A stretch of DNA of 64,000 nucleotides from Erwinia sp039023475 (GTDB lineage: Bacteria > Pseudomonadota > Gammaproteobacteria > Enterobacterales > Enterobacteriaceae), in the NCBI RefSeq assembly GCF_039023475.1, contig NZ_JBCHVB010000004.1:186001-250000 (forward strand), in the 5' to 3' direction. The translations under genes were made by a program, and so were the position numbers. The notes beneath the pieces are model-generated. The model made no database searches. It was given only the letters and a program-made list of their open reading frames with translations, and was not told where the DNA came from. This document shows positions 8,233-16,948 of the stretch, piece by piece (positions within the stretch are counted from its first letter, which is position 1; the number at the start of each line of letters is the position of its first letter).

Positions 8233-9075
8233 ATGCTCAGCTATCGCCACAGTTTTCATGCTGGCAATCACGCCGACGTGCTCAAACATACCGTTCAGAG
8301 CCTGATTATCGACGCGCTTATCGAGAAGGATAAACCTCTTCTTTACCTCGATACCCATGCGGGCGCGGGCCGCTATCTGCTGAGCGGCGAGCACGCCGAG
8401 CGCACGGGTGAATATATGGAAGGCATCGCCCGTATCTGGCAGCAGGATAACCTGCCGGCCGAGCTGGAAAGCTACATCTCCTGCATCAAAGCGCTGAACC
8501 CGAATGACAAACTGCGTTTCTATCCCGGTTCGCCGCTGATCGCCCGTCACCTGCTGCGTCCTTACGATCAGATGAGCCTGACCGAGCTGCATCCCAGCGA
8601 CTACCCGATGCTGCGCACCGAGTTTTCAAAAGACGATCGCGCCCGCACCGAGCGCAGCGACGGCTACCAGCAGCTGAAGTCAAAACTGCCGCCGCCGTCG
8701 CGCCGTGGGCTGATCCTGATCGATCCGCCTTATGAAATTAAGTCTGACTATCAGGCCGTGGTGAAAGGCATTAAGGAAGGCTACAAGCGGTTTGGCACCG
8801 GCGTTTACGCCCTGTGGTATCCGGTGGTGCTGCGCCAGCAGATTAAGCGCATGTTCGCCGAGCTGGAGGCATCCGGTATTCGCCGTATCCTGCAAATTGA
8901 GCTGGCGGTCCGCCCGGACAGCGACCGCTTCGGCATGACCGCTTCCGGCATGGTGGTGATCAACCCGCCGTGGAAGCTGGAACAGCAGATGAATAACGTG
9001 CTGCCGTGGCTGCACAAGCATCTGGTGCCGTCAGGCAACGGTCACACCAAAGTCAGCTGGATTGTGCCTGAGTAA
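8233..9075 (+). CDS. rlmJ: 23S rRNA (adenine2030-N6)-methyltransferase RlmJ
   Basis: RlmJ makes m6A2030 in 23S rRNA. The 280-residue product matches the family length. The N-terminus MLSYRHSFHAGNHADVLKH is strongly conserved, the SAM-binding motif region reads YLDTHAGAGRY, and the catalytic N6-adenine motif DPPY is at residues 164-167. The start has an AGGATAG site upstream. It is followed by a hairpin shared with the convergent rbn gene. Confidence 0.96.
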   Translation: MLSYRHSFHAGNHADVLKHTVQSLIIDALIEKDKPLLYLDTHAGAGRYLLSGEHAERTGEYMEGIARIWQQDNLPAELESYISCIKALNPNDKLRFYPGSPLIARHLLRPYDQMSLTELHPSDYPMLRTEFSKDDRARTERSDGYQQLKSKLPPPSRRGLILIDPPYEIKSDYQAVVKGIKEGYKRFGTGVYALWYPVVLRQQIKRMFAELEASGIRRILQIELAVRPDSDRFGMTASGMVVINPPWKLEQQMNNVLPWLHKHLVPSGNGHTKVSWIVPE

Positions 9076-9084
9076 CTTTTCCGC

Positions 9085-9107
9085 AGGAGGGGATAGTCTC
9101 CCCTCCT
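9085..9107. terminator. Hairpin between convergent rlmJ and rbn
   Basis: AGGAGGGGA and TCCCCTCCT form a perfect 9-bp stem around TAGTC. No T-run follows on either side, so it may act as a transcript-end stabiliser rather than a classic terminator. Confidence 0.5.
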
Positions 9108-9125
9108 GAAAGCCGGCGCCGTTCG

Positions 9126-10040
9126 CTAAAGCCTGAACAGTGAAAAGTCGTGCGCCATCTCCGTTTCAGGAAAAATGGCGCGGCACTCCGCCAGCAGTCG
9201 CGCTGAATCCTCCCGCAGATAGCGCGAGCTGAGATGCGTCACAATCAGTTTTTTCGCCCCCGCTTCTCTGGCCGCCATCGCCGCCTGCACCGTTGAGGAA
9301 TGGCCCCGTCCGTTAGCTTTTTCCTCCATTGCCGCCTCCAGCGTGGCTTCATGCACCATTACGTCCGCATCCGCCGCCAGTTCACGGGAGGCCGGGGTTG
9401 GACTGGTGTCGCCAAATATCGCCAGCGTCAGGCCCTTCACCGGCGGGCCGAGATAATCCCGGCCGTTAACGATGCGGCCATCCTCCATCGTCACCGTTTC
9501 GCCCCGCTTGAGCTGCTGAAACAACGCCCCCGGTTTAATGCCGTCGGCGAGCAGGCGCTTTGCGTCCAGCGCACCAGGTTTATCGTGTTCCTCAATGCGA
9601 AAGCCGTAGCACTCTACGGGATGCGTCAGCGGAAAGGCGGTCACGCGAAAATGCGCGTCGTTGAGGATTTCGCCCGCTTCTATCTCCACGATTGAAAGTG
9701 GAAAAGTCAGCCAGGAACCGCTCAGGCTCAGGCTGGTTTCGATAAACGTCCGTATGCCCTTTGGCCCATAGAGGGTGATGCCGTCGGTCACGCCGTTCAT
9801 TGAGCGGCTGGTCAGCAGCCCCGGCAGGCCGAAAATATGATCGCCGTGCAGGTGAGTGATAAAAATCTTCTCAATTTTCCCCGGTTTGACTTCCGAACGG
9901 AGAATCTGATGCTGAGTCCCTTCGCCACAGTCAAACAGCCAGCATCCGCTACGGGTGCCCTGCAGATTCAGCGCAATGCTGGTCACGTTCCGGCGACGGC
10001 TCGGCGTACCTGCGCCGGTGCCTAAAAATAGCAGTTCCAT
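9126..10040 (-). CDS. rbn: RNase BN / RNase Z
   Basis: This metallo-beta-lactamase-fold ribonuclease processes or trims tRNA 3' ends. The 304-residue product shows the zinc motif HLHGDH at residues 63-68, the family start MELLFLGTGAGTPS, the flexible-arm region near 150-190, and further metal ligands in FGDTSP and VTHLSSRY. In E. coli rbn (elaC) is near the nuo operon, so its position between rlmJ and gor reflects a different gene order. Confidence 0.93.
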   Translation of the reverse strand: MELLFLGTGAGTPSRRRNVTSIALNLQGTRSGCWLFDCGEGTQHQILRSEVKPGKIEKIFITHLHGDHIFGLPGLLTSRSMNGVTDGITLYGPKGIRTFIETSLSLSGSWLTFPLSIVEIEAGEILNDAHFRVTAFPLTHPVECYGFRIEEHDKPGALDAKRLLADGIKPGALFQQLKRGETVTMEDGRIVNGRDYLGPPVKGLTLAIFGDTSPTPASRELAADADVMVHEATLEAAMEEKANGRGHSSTVQAAMAAREAGAKKLIVTHLSSRYLREDSARLLAECRAIFPETEMAHDFSLFRL

Positions 10041-10217
10041 TCGTTCCCTCAGTGACGGTGAATAAGCGGAAAACAGAAGCCCCGTGTGGTAAAACGGATT
10101 ATCACCGAGTTTATCACGCCTGCCCTATCACAATCATAGACGCAAACTTTGCGGCAATTGACCGACTGGCGTTACACTCTACCGCAATTGCATTTACTCA
10201 CTTACGGAACTCTTCCA

Positions 10218-11570
10218 ATGACCAAACATTATGACTATCTTGCCATTGGCGGCGGCAGCGGCGGTATCGCCTCCATCAACCGTGCAGCCATGTACGGACA
10301 GAAATGCGCCCTGATCGAAGCGAAAGAGCTGGGCGGCACCTGCGTTAACGTCGGCTGCGTTCCTAAAAAAGTGATGTGGCACGCCGCGCAGATCGCCGAA
10401 GCGATTCATATGTATGGCCCGGACTACGGTTTTGATACCACGGTAAATAATTTTGACTGGTCCACGCTGGTCAAAAACCGCAGCGCCTATATCGATCGTA
10501 TTCACACCTCCTACGACAACGTGCTGGGTAAAAATAACGTTGATGTGATCAGGGGTTATGCCCGCTTTGTTGATGCACATACCGTCGAAGTGAACGGTGA
10601 GAAGATCACCGCCGATCATATCCTGATCGCCACCGGCGGTCGTCCCGGACAGCCGACGATCCCCGGCGCCGAGCACGGCATCAACTCTGACGGCTTCTTC
10701 GAGCTGGATGCGCTGCCGAAGCGTACCGCCGTGGTCGGCGCGGGCTACATCGCGGTAGAAATTGCGGGCGTCCTTAACGCGCTGGGTTCAGAAACCCACC
10801 TCTTTGTCCGTCAGCATGCGCCGCTGCGCACCTTCGATCCGCTGATCGTGGAGACGCTGATGGAGGTGATCAACGCCGAAGGCCCAACGCTGCATACGCA
10901 ATCTGTGCCGAAAGCCGTGGTAAAAAATGCCGACGGCACCCTGACGCTGCTGCTGGAGAACGGCAAAGAGCAGATCGTGGATTGCCTGGTCTGGGCGATT
11001 GGCCGCCAGCCGGAAACGGACAATCTGAACCTGGGCGTCACCGGCGTGCAGCTGAACGAAAAGGGCTATATCAACGTTGATAAGTTCCAGAACACCAACG
11101 TTCCCGGCATCTACGCCGTGGGCGACAACACCGGCGCGATCGAGCTGACCCCGGTTGCGGTTGCCGCAGGCCGCCGTCTGTCAGAACGTCTGTTTAACAA
11201 CAAGCCGGATGAGCATCTGGACTACAGCAATGTGCCAACCGTGGTCTTCAGCCATCCACCTATTGGCACCGTGGGCCTGAGCGAGCCGGAAGCGCGGGAA
11301 AAATATGGCGATGAGGAAGTGAAGGTTTATAAATCCGCCTTTACCGCCATGTATACCGCCGTTACCCAGCACCGTCAGCCCTGCCGCATGAAGCTGGTCT
11401 GCGTCGGTAAAGATGAGAAGATCGTCGGCATTCACGGCATCGGTTACGGCATGGATGAAATGCTGCAAGGCTTCGCCGTGGCGCTGAAGATGGGCGCTAC
11501 CAAGAAGGACTTTGATAACACCGTCGCCATCCACCCGACCGGGGCGGAAGAGTTTGTGACCATGCGTTAA
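10218..11570 (+). CDS. gor: Glutathione reductase
   Basis: Gor is the cytoplasmic FAD enzyme that reduces glutathione disulfide with NADPH. The 450-residue product has the FAD-binding GGGSGG at 11-16, the redox-active disulfide in GGTCVNVGCVPKK (C42 and C47), the NADPH-binding GAGYIAVEIAG, the second FAD motif YAVGDN, and the C-terminal catalytic His in HPTGAEE. The frame is open back to 10149, but ATG 10218 begins the conserved MTKHYDYLAIGGG. It is the last gene of the left core block; the accessory region begins after its terminator. Confidence 0.97.
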   Translation: MTKHYDYLAIGGGSGGIASINRAAMYGQKCALIEAKELGGTCVNVGCVPKKVMWHAAQIAEAIHMYGPDYGFDTTVNNFDWSTLVKNRSAYIDRIHTSYDNVLGKNNVDVIRGYARFVDAHTVEVNGEKITADHILIATGGRPGQPTIPGAEHGINSDGFFELDALPKRTAVVGAGYIAVEIAGVLNALGSETHLFVRQHAPLRTFDPLIVETLMEVINAEGPTLHTQSVPKAVVKNADGTLTLLLENGKEQIVDCLVWAIGRQPETDNLNLGVTGVQLNEKGYINVDKFQNTNVPGIYAVGDNTGAIELTPVAVAAGRRLSERLFNNKPDEHLDYSNVPTVVFSHPPIGTVGLSEPEAREKYGDEEVKVYKSAFTAMYTAVTQHRQPCRMKLVCVGKDEKIVGIHGIGYGMDEMLQGFAVALKMGATKKDFDNTVAIHPTGAEEFVTMR

Positions 11571-11609
11571 CAGCGTCGCCTTTTCAGAAAGGCATAACGC
11601 TTGTCAATC

Positions 11610-11648
11610 ACGCGCCCGGGGCTAGCTGCTCCGGGCGCGTTTTCTTTT
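11610..11648. terminator. Intrinsic terminator between gor and hxlR-type gene
   Basis: ACGCGCCCGG and CCGGGCGCGT form a 10-bp GC-rich stem around an 11-nt loop, followed by TTTCTTTT. Confidence 0.85.
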
Positions 11649-11664
11649 CTGCCGCAACAAAGTG

Positions 11665-12072
11665 CTACCGCGCTGGCGTTGAGGCAGAGGGATGTTCAGT
11701 CACGTCACCCTCGTATGCCTGGGAAAGCGCCGCCGCGTTCTCCTCCACCCAGCGATCCAGCGCCTGGATATGGGTGCTCAGCGAAACGCCCGTTTCCGTC
11801 AGCCGGTAAACCACTTTGGGCGGCACTTCTGGATAAGCCTGCCGGTGTACCAGCCCATACTGCGCCAGGCGCCGCAACGTCTGGATCAGCATCTTTTCTG
11901 AAATGCCCTGCACCCGACGGCGTAGCTCCGCCGTTCTTGCCGGTCCCTGCGTGGCCAGAGAGTGCAGCAGCAGCAGCGCCCATTTATCGGCCAGAACGCC
12001 CAGTATTTTCCTTGCCGGACAGGTTGCACTGAAGACGTTTGCCGTCGGTAATTCTTTCTGTTGTGGATTCAT
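11665..12072 (-). CDS. HxlR-family winged-helix transcriptional regulator
   Basis: The 135-residue product has the HxlR layout: an N-terminal Cys (CPARKILGVLADKWALLLLHSL), a winged helix with the family block GISEKMLIQTLRRL, and the wing YRLTETG. Members often sense electrophiles or oxidants through the N-terminal Cys. It is divergent from a glutathione S-transferase with a perfect palindrome between them, so autorepression and control of the gst are likely. That link is inference from context. Confidence 0.9.
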   Translation of the reverse strand: MNPQQKELPTANVFSATCPARKILGVLADKWALLLLHSLATQGPARTAELRRRVQGISEKMLIQTLRRLAQYGLVHRQAYPEVPPKVVYRLTETGVSLSTHIQALDRWVEENAAALSQAYEGDVTEHPSASTPAR

Positions 12073-12091
12073 GCTGTTCCGGAAGCCTAAA

Positions 12092-12109
12092 ACTTACCAA
12101 AAGGTAAGT
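12092..12109. promoter_or_regulatory. Probable HxlR operator
   Basis: ACTTACC and GGTAAGT flank AAAA, giving a perfect 7-bp dyad in the divergent promoter of the HxlR gene and the gst. The half-site resembles GTAAGT-type operators reported for other HxlR-type regulators. It would overlap both promoters. Confidence 0.6.
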
Positions 12110-12175
12110 ACTTGCGTAAAAGTTCGAAGGGAATATGCTACGCCAGGTGACAATAATAATGAAAGGAGAAAAACC

Positions 12176-12775
12176 ATGAAGCTTTACTACGTACCTGGTG
12201 CCTGTTCCCTGACTCAGCACATCATTCTGCACGAAGCGGGCATTGAGCATGAGCTGGTCAAAGTGGATCTGAAAACCCGACAGACGGAGAAGGGTGAGAA
12301 TTACCTGGAGATCAACAGCAAGGGTTATGTTCCCGCGCTCCGGCTCGACAACGGCAAAGTGATGACCGAAGGCGTGGTACTTTCCCAGTATCTTGCGGAC
12401 AGCAAACCGGAAGCCGGACTGCTAGCCGCTGAGGGGGAAGCGCGTTACGACACCCTGACATGGATGAGCTTTATCTCTACCGAGCTGCACAAAAATATGG
12501 GCGCACTCTTTAATCCGGCGGTGAAAGGAGAGTGGAAAGAGAACGTGCTGGCTACCCTTAACAAACGTCTGGCGTGGCTGGCCGCCTCATTAGGCCAAAA
12601 AGAGACGCTGACCGGCACTTTCAGCATCGCCGACGCTTACCTGTTTACCGTTCTGGGATGGGCGCGCATTGTCGGCGTCAGCCTTGACGCCTGGCCCGAC
12701 ATTCAGCGCTATCAGGCCGCTATTGCCAGCCGTCCTTCCGTTCAGGCTGCAATGAAGGCTGAAGGGCTTATCTGA
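12176..12775 (+). CDS. gstA: Glutathione S-transferase, beta class GstA-like
   Basis: The 199-residue product matches the bacterial beta-class GST family. It has an N-terminal thioredoxin fold starting MKLYYVPGACSL, in which the family Cys and a Ser/Tyr contact glutathione, the cis-Pro segment GYVPALRLDNG, and an all-helical C-terminal domain with FSIADAYLFTVLGWA. It conjugates or peroxidatically uses glutathione for detoxification in the cytoplasm. GAAAGGAGAA precedes the ATG; the frame open to 11903 is spurious. It lies divergently to an HxlR regulator. Confidence 0.85.
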   Translation: MKLYYVPGACSLTQHIILHEAGIEHELVKVDLKTRQTEKGENYLEINSKGYVPALRLDNGKVMTEGVVLSQYLADSKPEAGLLAAEGEARYDTLTWMSFISTELHKNMGALFNPAVKGEWKENVLATLNKRLAWLAASLGQKETLTGTFSIADAYLFTVLGWARIVGVSLDAWPDIQRYQAAIASRPSVQAAMKAEGLI

Positions 12776-13106
12776 TCCTTTTGCCTGCCTGCGCGCCCGT
12801 CGTGGTATAGCCACGGGCGCGCTTTTCTGAACAAAGGATCACCTGCCGGCTCCAGTCTTCCAGCATCAGTCCCGCTATCCGCTCAAACTCCCTGACATTA
12901 TTCGTTATCAGAACGGCACCGGTGGCAACGGCATGTCCGGCAATAGCCGTGCCGTTTGGGCCGATCGGCGTGCCGGCGGCAGCCAGAGCGGCTTTAATCC
13001 CGGTGGTGGCGTCTACCGCAGCGCGATCCCAGGGCAGCACGGCGTCGAGGTGAGCGCAGAAGGCATCAGCCAGTTGCCCGTGACACGACGAGGCCTTTTC
13101 ACCCGC
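12768..13106 (-). pseudogene. VapC-type PIN-domain toxin remnant
   Basis: The reverse strand keeps the C-terminal two-thirds of a VapC/FitB PIN ribonuclease. The readable part covers GEK, then VLPWDRAAVDATT, GTPIGPNGTAIAGHA, LITNNVREFERIAG and LEDW. The N-terminal first strand with its catalytic Asp is missing: a stop lies at 13107-13109 and no start precedes it. The GPND Asp of the family is Gly here, so a catalytic residue is lost. The normal stop after EDW is also lost and the frame runs on through the gst terminator. No vapB antitoxin is adjacent. Confidence 0.75.
12791..12827 (+). terminator. Intrinsic terminator of gst
   Basis: GCGCGCCCGT and ACGGGCGCGC form the stem, with an inner GTGG/CCAC extension, followed by TTTTCT. 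It overlaps the 3' part of the vapC remnant on the opposite strand. Confidence 0.8.
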
Positions 13107-13216
13107 TCATGTATGTTGTGCAACAGCCCTGAAAAGCTTATCCGGAAGGAGAATGCAGAAGGAAAACGAAAAGCACTGTTTTTTTTCTGCTTCATTCGCG
13201 TATGATTGCAACAATT

Positions 13217-13235
13217 GGTAATACGAATGATTTGC
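13217..13235 (+). promoter_or_regulatory. Possible Fur box before the siderophore importer operon
   Basis: GGTAATACGAATGATTTGC matches the 19-bp Fur consensus at 12 positions by my count. It lies about 45 bp upstream of the binding-protein start, where a Fur site would be expected for iron-repressed siderophore uptake. Confidence 0.4.
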
Positions 13236-13279
13236 ATTTAATTACTTCGCGACTACGCATTCACTTTTCAGGAGAGAAA

Positions 13280-14230
13280 ATGAAATTACGTCAGGCGTTC
13301 GCCTCCACGCTGGTTACCGCTGCCCTGCTTCTCAGCGGCTGTATGACGGCATTTGCGGCACAGGAACCGGCCACCCTTACTATTGAACACGCGCAGGGCA
13401 CCACCCAGGTGCCACTGAATCCACAGAAGGTCATTATTCTCAGCCCCGCCACGCTGGATATTGCTGATGCGCTGGGCATCCCGGTGGCTGGCGTGCCGCA
13501 AAACAGCACGCACCTTCCCGCGTTTTTAGCAAAGTATAAGGGCAGCGAGTATCTGAATGCGGGTACGCTCTTTGAACCTGACTATGAGGCGCTGGCCACG
13601 GCACAACCGGAACTGATTATCGCGGGCGGCCGCGCACGCGACGCCTATGACAAGCTTAGCGACATCGCGCCAACCATTTCTCTGGACCTTGATCCGCAAC
13701 ATTTTGTCGCCAGCCTGACCGAGCGTACCGACCAGCTGGCCGCTATTTTTGGCAAACAGGCTGAGGCAAAAGCGCTGCTGGCTGCCTTCAACGCAAAAAT
13801 CGCGGCGATTAAGGCGAAGTCTGCCGACGCCGGTTCAGCGATGGTGATCATGATCAACGGTGGAAAAATGTCAGCCTATACGCCGGGCTCGCGTTTTGGC
13901 TTCGTCTTTGATGCGCTGGGCTTTGAGCCAGCAACGTCTTTTAAGCAGACGGGCCGTCACGGTAACGTGGTCTCATCAGAATTTATTCTGCAAACCAATC
14001 CTGAATGGCTTTTTGTGCTAGATCGCGATAACGCTATTGGCCGCAACGAGGGGCAGTCCGCTCAGCAGGTGCTGGATAACCCGCTCATCCGCAAAACGAA
14101 CGCCTGGCAGCATAAGCACATTGTCTACCTCGATTCCAGCTCGCTTTATATCGCCGGTGGTCTGCAAAGCTACACCCAGCTGATGGATAAAATCAGCGCG
14201 ACGCTGGATCAGGCAAAACAGGAACAGTAA
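13280..14230 (+). CDS. Siderophore ABC transporter substrate-binding protein (FatB/VctP/YclQ type)
   Basis: This 316-residue exported protein should bind ferric siderophores in the periplasm. It has an N-terminal signal ending LLLSGCMTAFA, which could be either a lipobox (LSGC) or a type I site, followed by a helical-backbone binding-protein fold (cluster A-II) with VPLNPQKVIILSPATLDIADALG. Of the known groups it is closest in pattern to VctP/FatB/YclQ, which bind catecholate or petrobactin-like siderophores. GGAGAG precedes ATG 13280. It is the first gene of a four-gene operon with both permeases and the ATPase, with an outer-membrane receptor not in this window. Confidence 0.85.
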   Translation: MKLRQAFASTLVTAALLLSGCMTAFAAQEPATLTIEHAQGTTQVPLNPQKVIILSPATLDIADALGIPVAGVPQNSTHLPAFLAKYKGSEYLNAGTLFEPDYEALATAQPELIIAGGRARDAYDKLSDIAPTISLDLDPQHFVASLTERTDQLAAIFGKQAEAKALLAAFNAKIAAIKAKSADAGSAMVIMINGGKMSAYTPGSRFGFVFDALGFEPATSFKQTGRHGNVVSSEFILQTNPEWLFVLDRDNAIGRNEGQSAQQVLDNPLIRKTNAWQHKHIVYLDSSSLYIAGGLQSYTQLMDKISATLDQAKQEQ

Positions 14231-14239
14231 GCGCGCGCC

Positions 14240-15184
14240 ATGAAAAGTCTCGGTTTCGTAACGGGCCTGGCAGCGCTGCTCGGCCTGATGACCTGGAGCC
14301 TCTTTGTGGGCGCGGGACAGATGACCCTACAGGGCGTCTGGAGCGATGCGGATATGCGCGACATTTTCCTGATCAGCCGCGTTCCGCGCACGCTGGCGCT
14401 GCTGCTGGCCGGTAGCGCCATGAGCGTGGCCGGACTGATCATGCAGATGCTGACGCAAAACCGCTTCGTCGAACCTTCTATTGCGGGCACCACGCAGTCG
14501 GCCAGCCTTGGCCTGCTGCTGGTGATGATCTTTAATCCTGCCGCCCCGGTCCTGCTCAAAATGGGCGTTGCCACAGTGTTCGCCATGGGCGGCACCGCGC
14601 TGTTTATGCTGCTGCTACAGCGTATGCGCATAAAGTCCCCGCTTATGGTGCCGCTCACCGGCATTATGCTGGGGGCGATCATCAGTGCGGTTACCACCTT
14701 TCTGGCAATGGAATTTGATCTGCTGCAGTCGCTGGGCGGCTGGGAGTCGGGGGATTTTTCCGGCGTGTTGCAGGGACGCTATGAGCTCTTGTGGATTGTC
14801 GGTGCGCTGACGCTGCTGGCGATGCTGATTGCCGATCGCTTCACCGTGGCGGGAATGGGTAAAGATTTCTCCGTTAATATCGGCCTGAACTATCAGTACA
14901 TCTTGCTGGCGGGAATGGCGATTGTCTCGGTGATCGGCGGCGTGGTGGTCGTGGTGGTTGGCGCCCTGCCTTTCCTGGGCCTGATCGTGCCGAACATTAT
15001 CAGCCTGGCGATGGGCGATAATCTGCGACGCACCATTCCCTGGGTTGCGCTCTGCGGCGGCGGGCTGGTGGTATTCTGCGATATTATCGGTCGCCTGATC
15101 GTCTATCCCTTTGAAATCCCGGCCAGCGTCATTTTAGGCGTCATCGGCGCGGTGGTTTTCCTGTACTTACTGCTGAGGACTTAA
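14240..15184 (+). CDS. Siderophore ABC transporter permease 1 (VctD/FatD/YclN type)
   Basis: This is an inner-membrane permease of the FecCD family, 314 residues with about nine or ten hydrophobic segments. The conserved LISRVPRTLALLLAGSAMS near residue 45 is the typical region before helix 2, and GALPFLGLIVPNI near 240 is the coupling-helix region that contacts the ATPase. The gene starts 9 bp after the binding-protein stop and ends 4 bp before the second permease, so translation is probably coupled. Confidence 0.88.
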   Translation: MKSLGFVTGLAALLGLMTWSLFVGAGQMTLQGVWSDADMRDIFLISRVPRTLALLLAGSAMSVAGLIMQMLTQNRFVEPSIAGTTQSASLGLLLVMIFNPAAPVLLKMGVATVFAMGGTALFMLLLQRMRIKSPLMVPLTGIMLGAIISAVTTFLAMEFDLLQSLGGWESGDFSGVLQGRYELLWIVGALTLLAMLIADRFTVAGMGKDFSVNIGLNYQYILLAGMAIVSVIGGVVVVVVGALPFLGLIVPNIISLAMGDNLRRTIPWVALCGGGLVVFCDIIGRLIVYPFEIPASVILGVIGAVVFLYLLLRT

Positions 15185-15188
15185 CGCT

Positions 15189-16193
15189 ATGCAGGCTGAC
15201 TCTTCCTCACCGGCCCTGCCCGTAACCCCTCTGCAACCGCGCTTCAGCACGCCGGCCAGGCGTCTGATGCTGCTGGCTGCGCTGGCTTTACTCTCCGTCG
15301 TGCTGTTTATGACGATCGGCCTGAAGGGCAATGTGCACTATATCCTGGTTCATCGTGGGCTCATTCTCGCCACCATGCTGCTGGTCGCATTTGCCTCGGG
15401 CGTGGCCACGCTGCTCTTCCAGACCGTCACCAATAACCGCATTCTGACGCCCTCAATTATGGGGCTGGAAGCGCTTTTTATCCTGATCCAGACCGCCCTG
15501 ATCTTTTTTGTCGATGCCGACGGCTTCCGGGTGCTGGGTATTGTCGGGAAGTTTCTGTGCGAAGCCCTGCTGCTGCTGCTGTTTTCCGTCGCGCTCTACC
15601 GCTGGCTGCTGGGCGGGCTGGGCGTTAATCTGCACCGCGTGCTGCTGACGGGCCTGATTTTCGGTACGCTGTTCCGCAGCCTCTCCACCCTGCTGCAACG
15701 TCTGCTTTCACCGGGAGAATTTGCGATTTTACAGGGGCGCATGTTTGCCACCTTTACCCGTGCGGCTCCCGAGATCGTCGCCGTTGCCGTGCTGATTGTG
15801 GCCGCCGTGGCGATACTGGTCTGGCGTATGCGGCATGAACTGGATGTGCTGGCGCTGGGGCGGCACGCCGCGATCAATCTGGGCGTGGCTTATCAGCAAA
15901 AAGTGATTGCCATTCTGCTGCTGGTTTCGCTGCTGGTCGCCGTCTCAACGGCGCTTGTCGGGCCGCTAACGTTCCTGGGGCTGCTGGTCGCTAACCTTGC
16001 CTGGCAGATCCTCGGCTCGCACCGCCATCAGTACCTGCTGCCCGGCGTATTTCTGACGGCGGTCATTACGCTGGTGGGTGGTCAGCTCGTTCTGGAACGT
16101 ATGCTGGATATGGCAGGAACGCTCTCCGTGGTGATTGAGTTCACCGGGGGCGCGCTGTTTCTCTATCTGTTGATCAAAAAGGCCGCGTTGTGA
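15189..16193 (+). CDS. Siderophore ABC transporter permease 2 (VctG/FatC/YclO type)
   Basis: This is the second FecCD-type permease, 334 residues, pairing with the preceding one to form the membrane channel. FASGVATLLFQTVTNNRILTPSIMGLEALF is typical of the FatC/YclO subgroup, as is VGPLTFLGLLVANLAW in the ATPase-contact region. The N-terminal 25 residues are hydrophilic and Pro-rich. The stop overlaps the GTG start of the ATPase gene by 4 bp. Confidence 0.88.
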   Translation: MQADSSSPALPVTPLQPRFSTPARRLMLLAALALLSVVLFMTIGLKGNVHYILVHRGLILATMLLVAFASGVATLLFQTVTNNRILTPSIMGLEALFILIQTALIFFVDADGFRVLGIVGKFLCEALLLLLFSVALYRWLLGGLGVNLHRVLLTGLIFGTLFRSLSTLLQRLLSPGEFAILQGRMFATFTRAAPEIVAVAVLIVAAVAILVWRMRHELDVLALGRHAAINLGVAYQQKVIAILLLVSLLVAVSTALVGPLTFLGLLVANLAWQILGSHRHQYLLPGVFLTAVITLVGGQLVLERMLDMAGTLSVVIEFTGGALFLYLLIKKAAL

Positions 16194-16948
16194 TTGAAAT
16201 TAATGGAGTGGTAAAGAAGTATCAGGAAACCACCGTTCTGAATCAGGTGAGCGAAATCATCCCGCAGGGCGGCATTACCTCAATTATCGGGGCTAACGGT
16301 GCCGGCAAATCCACCCTGCTCTCCATTATGAGCCGGCTTCTTAAGCCGGATGGCGGCAGCGTCAGCGTCAACGGGCTGGATGTGGAAAAGACGCCGGGGA
16401 AAACGCTGGCCACGGTGCTTTCTATCCTGCGGCAGGAGAACCATTTCACCAGCCGTCTGACGGTGTACGATTTGGTCAGTTTTGGACGCTATCCCTATAA
16501 CCAGGGGCGTTTCACCACAGAGGATCGCCACTATATTGAGAGCGCGATGGCCTTTCTCGACCTCCTTCCGCTACGGGAACGCTACCTCGACGAACTTTCA
16601 GGCGGCCAGCGCCAGCGCGCCTTTGTGGCAATGGTCCTCTGCCAGGATACGCAGTACGTGCTGCTTGATGAACCGCTGAATAACCTGGATATTAAGCACA
16701 GCGTGGCGATGATGAAGCAGCTGCGCAGGGCGGCGGATGAGCTGAATAAAACCATCGTACTGGTTATTCACGACATCAATTTCGCCTCCGCCTATTCCGA
16801 CCATATCATCGCGATGAAGGGAGGAGAGATCCTCTACCGGGGCGCACCAGCGGAAATCATGACGGCGGAGAAGATCGAGCATATTTTTGACACCCAGGTC
16901 GCCATTGAACAAGTGAACGGCTGCTATATCGCCGTTTATTACCGGTAA
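16190..16948 (+). CDS. Siderophore ABC transporter ATPase (VctC/FatE/YclP type)
   Basis: The 252-residue ATPase powers the importer. It has Walker A GANGAGKST (about 34-42), the signature LSGGQRQRAF, Walker B YVLLDEPLNNLD and the switch His in IVLVIHDINFASAYSD. The start is GTG 16190, overlapping the TGA of the upstream permease. It ends the operon; no siderophore biosynthesis gene, reductase or receptor is attached. Confidence 0.92.
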   Translation: MIEINGVVKKYQETTVLNQVSEIIPQGGITSIIGANGAGKSTLLSIMSRLLKPDGGSVSVNGLDVEKTPGKTLATVLSILRQENHFTSRLTVYDLVSFGRYPYNQGRFTTEDRHYIESAMAFLDLLPLRERYLDELSGGQRQRAFVAMVLCQDTQYVLLDEPLNNLDIKHSVAMMKQLRRAADELNKTIVLVIHDINFASAYSDHIIAMKGGEILYRGAPAEIMTAEKIEHIFDTQVAIEQVNGCYIAVYYR

